From assembly GCF_022376445.1 (NCBI RefSeq), contig NW_025955042.1, forward strand, positions 115,372-179,371: a DNA stretch of 64,000 nucleotides, given 5' to 3'. This document shows, in pieces, positions 57,232 to 64,000 of the stretch. The first letter of the stretch is position 1, and the number at the start of each line of letters is the position of its first letter. The notes beneath the pieces are model-generated. The model ran no database searches. It had not been told where the DNA came from and saw only the letters and a program-made list of their open reading frames with translations. The stretch comes from Fomitopsis serialis (lineage: Eukaryota > Basidiomycota > Agaricomycetes > Polyporales > Fomitopsidaceae). The translations under genes were made by a program, and so were the position numbers.

Positions 57232-58466
57232 ATGATTTGGCCATGGACCGTGCGGCAGGAGGCTCCTTCTCGCAACAAGCCTGAAACAAAGCCGCCTGAA
57301 ATTGACAACCTCGACGATGTAGCTGCTGTGATCCGGGAGCTGAAGGCGAGGACACTCTCCCTTCCCGTCGATATACTCCTGCTCTCGGCATTTGTCGCAG
57401 GCTCAGCTACCGCAGCTGGAAGTATAGGCATATATAGACGGTATTGGCGACGGCTACCTAGTGCAGACTGGATTACTCCGGACATTCTAGCGAAGGGGCG
57501 TTGGGTCAAGGGATACGTGACCAGGTCAGCATCGAGGCTTCGTCCCGTGCATTATCCACCCCTGCAAACCTTACTCACCGCAGAAATGGCTCAGCGTAGG
57601 CGATGCGGACAACTTCCGCCTGTATCATACGCCAGGTATTGGCTGGCGATGGCCGCTGAAGTTCAGGGCCGTACCATCAACACGAATAGGTGAGATAGAG
57701 CGTATTCACTCCCTGGAGTTCTGGATGTAACGATATAAGGCAGATCTCAAAGACCGGACGATACATATACGGTTAGCGGGGATTGACGCTCCCGAGGTGC
57801 GCTATCAATTGTAACTTTCCCGTGTCTAGGTGCTCGGAGTGACAAGAAGCACAGGCCGCACACTTCGGCAAACCAGCCCAAGAATTCGCGCAAGAAAGTC
57901 TTGCTTGGCTCAAGACTTACATTGAAGGACGCATGGTGTACTGCCAGCTATGCCGGAAAGACCAGTATGGGCGCATCGTCAGTTCACTCGGTCAGGGATG
58001 GACCAGAAACTGACCTCGGAACATCTCATACCGCAGGTAGCACACGTGCATTGGAAGCCGCGCATCCTCCCGGGTTCACTCGCTACAGGAAGTCAGTGCA
58101 GCTGGAAATGCTGCAACAAGGCTGGCCGAAGTGTACGAGCAGTGGGGCGCAGAGCATGGGAATTTGGGTATTGATGAATTCCTGCGAGCTCAGGGCGAAG
58201 CTCAGTAAGTCGCTCACGTCGTCGACCTTGAGACGCGTTCTGACACCGATCGCAGGGTCAAGCGGCGTGGTATCTGGAAGCACGGCCTCGTGCGCGAGTC
58301 GGCCGCTGAATACAAAAGGCGACATGCTTCCGGCGACACAGATTCGGTGCTCGTCAAAACAAAGAGCAAGGATCAAACAGAAGGGGCCACAGGGGGTGAA
58401 GGTACTGCGAAGGCAGGCGGTATTTTTCGTGCGCTGTTCCGATTACTGGCTGGTCGGTCAGCTTGA
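57232..58466 (+). CDS. LCL3: Membrane-anchored staphylococcal-type nuclease, two frameshifts
   Basis: Lcl3 is a mitochondrial or membrane-anchored protein with a staphylococcal-nuclease fold. Exons are inferred at 57232-57524, 57595-57689, 57744-57796, 57855-57977, a fifth from about 58037 to 58208, and a last one ending at 58466. An N-terminal helix ([20 protein letters not shown]) anchors the protein. Then come [53 protein letters not shown] and [16 protein letters not shown]. The catalytic-type residues Arg, Asp and Glu of the fold appear in RLAGIDAPE and nearby. In exon 5 the frame shifts near 58090 (before [11 protein letters not shown]) and near 58125 (before [11 protein letters not shown]). 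It is divergent from TAH18 across 213 bp. Confidence 0.78.
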
Positions 58467-58868
58467 ATGGATGTCCGATTACTTTTGGGATACGGGATGC
58501 TCATCATTTGCTCATGCAATCGCCTTTGTGTTCTGTCCCAGACCCTTGCATCCTCTGACACAGATGTAACTTATGTGCATGTGTATTTTTTGCGACACCA
58601 CTTTGTTCCGTTAGTTGGAGTGTCTTAGCCGACAGCGTCATACTACTAGATGTATTCTGTCGCCTGCGAACTACGCGAGTTGTAACCGTACCAAAGTGGT
58701 ACCAATTTGCCACCGGCGCCACTGCTTCGCGCGAACCGGCCGACCATTTCTGTCGCGTCGCGCTCAAGCGCCTATATCAACCCGCCACAGACGCGACTGC
58801 GCCCCCATTCCACTCTTCTACCATCACGACCGACATTCTCAGTCGCGTCGCCCTTCTCTACAGCGACA
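58467..58868. other. Intergenic between LCL3 and helicase
   Basis: No gene was recognised. The helicase frame is open upstream of 58869 but is not conserved there. Confidence 0.5.
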
Positions 58869-61800
58869 ATGGGTGTCGCGCAACAAGAACAACCTCCTAA
58901 AGCGCCTGCACGCGCGTCGCGACTGCTGGCGGCGCTGGACAATCCAGCTTTCTTCACGAATCAAGCGCAACTACTTCCACCGGGAACACCGACGGGCACA
59001 GGTGCCAAGCGATCCTTGAACACCCCTGGTGCATCAGGGAGCGGATCTCAGAAGAGATTGAGGCGGCTTGAAGACGAAAGGGATGGTAGTCCGGCCCCCT
59101 TTGATAGTCAGTGGTCTGAGCTAGCAACGGCCTGGGGCTAGACTGATTCGCCTCGAAGACTCTGCAGTGTTAAGGCAGATGTCTCAGCTGGTAGGATCGC
59201 AAGCGGGTGGATTTGCCTTGAATTACGACCGAGAGAGCGCGATCTTACCCTTCGATCGTGGAGGCGACGATCAGCAAATGCGGTTCGTAACAGCGCTCTG
59301 TCCTCTATATATGCAGCTCATATTTCACTCAGATTGGCTGAATTTGTGACGCGGTCCATCGACAACGCGGGTGGCGGCGTTTCTGTGAAGGCTGCGATGG
59401 AGAAGCTCGGACTACGCAAGTGTGTTTTCAAAGTGGCGCGTTGCTAATGGAGAGGCTAATCGTTGTCCAGTAACCGAGACTTGCTTCCAGGTATGGAGGT
59501 GCGCTTGCTCCCGCACCAGATCTTGGGAGTAGCTTGGTACGTCTGTCGCCTACGCCCATATGCCGACTCACAGTCTGTAGGATGGTGCATCAAGAACGTG
59601 TAGGCCCGCATAAGGGGGGTATCTTGGCGTATGTACACTATGCAGTCTTTTATGTCTGCATTCATGACCTACGATCCCAGCGACGAGATGGGTCTCGGCA
59701 AGACTGTGCAGATGATCGCGACCATGGCCATCAACCTTCCGGAACCCGAGGAGAGCCACCGCACAACACTGATTGTTGTACCCGCAGCACTACTACTGCA
59801 GTGGAAAGACGAACTCCAGACGAAGACGAACGGCATGTTCTCGGTGCACATACACCACGGCAGGGACAAGCTGAAGAGCACCTCCGCGCTCTCGAAGAAA
59901 GACGTCATAATCACCACGTACCAAACCCTCTGCCAAGACTTCGCGATCCCATCCGACATTGAGAGTGAAGACGAGATGGATTATCTGCTGGACAACGGGT
60001 ATGCCGCTCGTCTCTTGAGCTTCGGTCTTCTGCTTCAGATCACTGATTGATGTGTCCTCTGCAGAGGCTTGATGTCGCGAATGAAGTGGTATCGGGTAAT
60101 CCTTGACGAGTCGCAGTTCGTCCGCAATAGGTACATTTTCCAAGGAATCCGCATACATCCCACTACTGACGCATGAAACACAGACGAACAAGGTCGAGCA
60201 AGGCCGTGGCCATGCTCCGCGCCAAATACAGGTGGTGTCTCACCGGCACACCGGTCACAAACTCATTGTAGGCGTGCCCCAACCACTACGCTTTAGGTAT
60301 AGCTGAGGGCATTCATATAGGGCCGATCTATACGGTTTCCTTCGCTTCGGACGATTTCGCCCTTGGAAGTGCGTTCATGTGGCTTGTCAAAGTCCGATAT
60401 CCTCCAACTCATTGTATCTTTCAGCGATTGGCAAGATTTTGATGCGTACGTTGCCAAGGTGCAGCTCGAAGACGCGCCGCTTGCTGGTAAGTAGCCTAAT
60501 TCAGCCCACAGTGAAGAATGCTCAGCGAGGCTGCCGCTGGACAGGTCTGCGCGCACAGGAAATTCTTAAGCCTCTCCTTCTTCGACGCACCAAAGATGCT
60601 GAAATCGTATGTGTTGATTCCTGCACCTGGGCTTCCACTGAGACGACCATGCGGCTCGCTAGGAAGGAGAGCCGTTGTTGCAGCTCCCTGAGAAACATGT
60701 CGATCTCGAGTTCCTGGAGTTTTCTGATGAAGAGAGACAGGTATGCGCACACGGAGACTACGCTCAGCAGGAATTGCGCTCATTCTCTGCATAGATATAT
60801 GACTCCTTCGAGAAGCGTGCGCAGATGCAAATCAACCGGTATATCAGAGACAACACACTTGTTAAGAAGTACGTAATTGAGCGTACACTCAAATACCACA
60901 AGCTGATCAGTGTGGCGTTACAGTAATCCAGCTGTCCTCGTAAGCAATCTGATAAATGTACCTGTGACGAAGTTGACACTGTAGCCGTGATAGGTCATGA
61001 TCCTTCGTCTCAGGCAGCTATCTTGTCATCCTCATCTCATCCTCGTCTGTTCATGTTTCTCTCCTTAGCCTGCCAGTGCTGACGGGCTTTGTAGGATCAA
61101 GCGCGAGGGTTCGAAGATCCGACTATGCTTGTTGCCGGCGAAGCTGAGAAAGAGGTCGGGCGGGCCCACAAGCTCATGGGCGCCGAGTGGGTTACTCAGG
61201 TATGTCTATTCAAATCAAGATGACTTCTGAATGGTGTTAATACGCGTCTCGACTCGTCTAGGTCAAGAAGAGGTATGGTCCTATGATGCTGTCCGGGGCG
61301 TGTTCTCAATCGTGATAGATTCATGGCTCGTGCACAAATGGCTCAGCTAGACTTCTCAGACGATATGGAGCAAGATGAGGAAGCGACTTGCCCCAAGTGC
61401 GGAGACCGTAAGTGGCGAAAACTGTAAACCTTTCAGTTGTTGACGCTGGCACACAGTCTTCATGGAGAGGTAGCGGCAGATTGCTTGCTTGCAGCCATGA
61501 AATCTGCAACGGTACGTACCTGCGGAGTCGCTGTAGTGGTTTTCTGATTCGCTGTCGATTCTAGACTGTCTCTTGGTCCTACGCACCGAGCCCATAGAAG
61601 TGAATGGGGAATTGTACGTCAATTGCTCGTTGTGAACGACCGTTGTCTGACATCCGGCCTATTTCCAGTGGCAACGGCGACGAAAAAGAGAACCTACGTA
61701 TAGAGAAGGACTTCGAAGCGGCCGCTGACAAGGGCTTGCGTCCTTGTACGTCGTCATCTAGCATTTCACACTAAACATGTTACTCAACTCTGCAGGCCCC

Positions 61801-63254
61801 ACTTGTAAGAAGATGCAGAACCTCACTCCCGCGCACGTGTTCTGTCGCAGGCCTTCGAGCCTTCTCGCGACGATGTACGCTCCGCGCTTCGCCGCTCTCA
61901 GGCCGCGCGCAAACCTGCGAAACCGAGCGTCGCAAAGATGGAACCTATCAGCGTTGACAGTGACATAGAGATGAGTTCCAGCTCGGACGAAGATATGCCG
62001 GACCTCTCGGAGTTGCTCGCCGGCGTTGCATCTTCATCGCAGTCTGGCTCAGAGAAGAAGCCGAAGGAGAGCAAGACCAAGGTCAAGGTCAAGGGCAGGA
62101 CGGTTGTGTCAGACGAAGAGGACTCGTCCGTGGACGAGGTTCGTCCTTAGCTCCGTGGTTCGCCGAGGTGCTGACCCATCGGTGTTAGGATAACGACCTC
62201 CATCGTGCCATGAACGACATCCGGGGCAAGCGACAGACACAGGCCAAGAAGGCCAAGGCTTCCTCTGATGACAGCGACAATGCCGGCCCGCGCGCGGTGC
62301 CGGAGTACATGGTGAAAACGTGGAGGCGGGGCGGCGACAACATGGAGCCCAGCACGAAGATGATGGCCTTGATTGGCTACCTGCACGAGTGGGAGGTGAC
62401 CGGCGACAAGACGATCGTCTTCTCCCAATGTGCGTTCCTGCGCAAGTCTCGTCTGGCTCACCTAACCGCGATGCGCCCTAGGGACGTCGATGCTCGACCT
62501 GATCGAGACACTGTTCAGCCGATATGGCATACGCAGCCTGCGCTATGATGGACGGATGTCGCGCGAGGCGCGAGAGATGGTCCTGGCTGAGTTTAGGCAG
62601 CAGGGTGGCCCGAAAGTCATACTCATCAGGTACGATACGTTTGGCTGCTGTTCACAAGGCTGAGATTGATCGCTTTCTCGCAGCACGAAGTGCGGTGGCG
62701 TGGGCCTCAATCTAGTGTCTGCGAATCGCATCATCAAGTGAGTAGTGCGGGTTTCGCTGTTGCAGTTGATACTGAAAGAGACGCCCAGCATGGACCTTTC
62801 GTGGAACTACGCGTCGGAGTCTCAGGCGTACGACCGTGTGCACCGTCTTGGCCAGGAGAAGGAGGTGTTCGTCAAGCGACTTGTCGTCAAGAATACCATT
62901 GAGGAGCGGTGAGCTGGGATGATTGATGACTGCGCGTCGAGTTGTTGTTGAAACAATACCTTCAGGATGCTGAAATTGCAGGATACCAAGACTGGTGCGT
63001 AGTAGCTTGGAGTATGCGGGCGCGTACTGTATTCATTCTCGATTCGCAGGTCTCGCGGAAGCTGCATTGGGTGAAGGAAGCGGAGTCAAACTGCACAAGC
63101 TCAGTGTGAAGGAGCTTAGAGACGTACGTTCATCCACCCCAGTCGTTGATCCGCGATCATGCACTTACCTACTTGTCCCCAGCTGTTCGGCATGAACAAG
63201 GACAAACACCCGGCTGCAGGTCAACAAGTTCTGGACAATTCCGTTCAACAGTAA
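58869..63254 (+). CDS. SNF2-family helicase with RING finger (ULS1/RAD16-like), frameshifted
   Basis: This is a DNA-dependent ATPase of the Rad5/Rad16/Uls1 group, which couples translocation on DNA to ubiquitin or SUMO-targeted ubiquitin transfer. At least fifteen short exons follow one another in frame by GT-AG junctions. Landmarks are [19 protein letters not shown]; Walker [11 protein letters not shown] at 59682; motif [14 protein letters not shown] near 60098, with DESQ for [15 protein letters not shown]; a C3HC4 RING split by introns (CPKCGD near 61391, SHEICN, CLLVL, CPTCKKM near 61800); and the second lobe with [24 protein letters not shown] and RVHRLGQ near 62838. Frame breaks lie near 59138, 61470 and 61848, outside the ATPase core. 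No HIRAN domain was seen, arguing against Rad5 itself. Confidence 0.82.
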
Positions 63255-63511
63255 AGTGAGCGGCGGACCGAGATGCGTCGGACGTGGCTCTCCCTAATGG
63301 TACATTATCGAATAACTTGCGCTTCTCGGAATACACTCGACCCACACCTGGGTCAGCTAGTGGTACTGATAGATCTTGCTTATTGAGTCTATAGTAAGCT
63401 CTTCGTCATTCATCACGTCGTGTAATTCGTATACCGGACTATCATAATCTGCTCACTCCTCCCAAACTGCCCAGGCTCGAAACTATCCAAAATGAAGACC
63501 ACTTGTCACTG

Positions 63512-64000
63512 TCATAGGAAGAGAGCTAGGGCACCGACGCCCACACCGACAGCCGCGTTCCAGCGATTCGCCTGTATCCCGACAGCGGCTGCCTTCGAGG
63601 GGCGCCGCACCGGCACGGCGATCGTCCGAGTCGCGACTGAGTACCTCGTCACGGTCGCGGTGGTATGTGCCCCGGTCGATATTGACCTGATCGTCGAGGT
63701 GGACAGCGACAGCGAGAAGGAGGTGCTGACGGATGCTGTGGTGGAGGAGAGGGCTGTCCCCGTCGCGTACCAGCGAAGCTGGTCGAGTGTGAGGTCCCTG
63801 GGGTGCCGGTGCCGGTGGGTAGCACCTGTGGAATGTGCGGATGCGTGGGTGGCCGTCTCCCCGGTTCTGCGATGGAAATTAATCAAGGTAAGATGAAGAA
63901 CCATGAGTGCGTCTCGATCCTGGTACTGACCGGCGTTCCGTCGACGCGTTGTGGCGCGTGCGCGTTCTGTAGTACTGGCTGTGGCGGGATGCCGGCTGGG
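63512..64000 (-). CDS. Probable GPI-anchored Ser/Thr-rich surface protein (partial)
   Basis: Only the 3' part is in the window. The last exon is 63512-63866, preceded by an intron to about 63930 (GTCAGT donor, CGCAG acceptor) and an exon that runs off the edge. The end is rich in Thr and Ser (STTASVSTSFSLSLSTST, AHTTATVTRYSVAT) and finishes in a small-residue, hydrophobic tail (NAAVGVGVGALALFL) right at the stop codon. This is the shape of a GPI-attachment signal. An open frame on the plus strand over the same bases has no recognisable content. Without the N-terminus the call is tentative. Confidence 0.4.
   Translation of the reverse strand, partial: PSRHPATASTTERARATTRRRNAGQYQDRDALMVLHLTLINFHRRTGETATHASAHSTGATHRHRHPRDLTLDQLRWYATGTALSSTTASVSTSFSLSLSTSTIRSISTGAHTTATVTRYSVATRTIAVPVRRPSKAAAVGIQANRWNAAVGVGVGALALFL

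Noticed and set aside
63492..63896. Plus-strand 134-codon frame at the right edge
   Set aside because: It is antisense to a frame that ends in a convincing GPI-like tail and splices cleanly. The plus frame has no recognisable content, though this is not certain.

Overview
The window is nuclear DNA of a filamentous basidiomycete, most likely an agaricomycete of the polypore type. The evidence is about twenty protein genes split by short GT-AG introns (about 37 to 70 bases), fairly GC-rich coding sequence, recognisable fungal mitochondrial and trafficking genes, and the expanded F-box families and Ty3/gypsy elements common in that group. No rRNA, tRNA or CRISPR array was recognised. Exons were inferred by eye from frame, splice signals and family conservation.

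Left core block (1-7.7 kb): uroporphyrinogen-III synthase, then a divergent pair encoding ATP synthase subunit h and the ATPase inhibitor IF1 across about 140 bp, a mitochondrial citrate carrier with eleven exons, and an SRPK-like kinase with a GC-AG intron. These are heme, respiratory and carbon-transport functions.

Accessory block (8-27.7 kb): an imperfect mirror-image array. Going outward from a single SUR7/PalI membrane gene (14.0-15.0 kb), each side carries F-box genes, then a gene or remnant of an unnamed zinc-finger family, then two copies of a second F-box-like family. Two arms of about 1.75 kb (11.4-13.2 and 21.2-22.9 kb) are inverted copies. On the left, rearrangement has fused an F-box N-terminus in frame to the middle of the zinc-finger-family gene. 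Three of the four F-box-like copies next to the arms or in the F-box series are decayed (lost start codon, frameshifts, nonsense codon), while others are intact.

Middle block (27.9-50.8 kb): a short protein that carries only the Mus81 N-terminal domain, the mitochondrial RNA polymerase RPO41, a 9.1 kb full-length Ty3/gypsy chromodomain retrotransposon with identical LTRs and a 5 bp target duplication, then histone H2A.Z, a small CsbD-like protein and the AP-1 beta subunit. The retrotransposon carries an extra spliced ORF with its own TATA box between pol and the 3' LTR.

Right block (51.2-64 kb): a fifth F-box-like gene, an AT-richer multi-exon gene resembling the agaricomycete DUF6532 family, then TAH18, LCL3 and a SNF2/RING helicase. 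All three of these last genes are interrupted by single-base frameshifts although their splice sites look intact. Local decay and assembly indels cannot be told apart from this sequence alone. The window ends inside a probable GPI-anchored surface protein gene on the minus strand.
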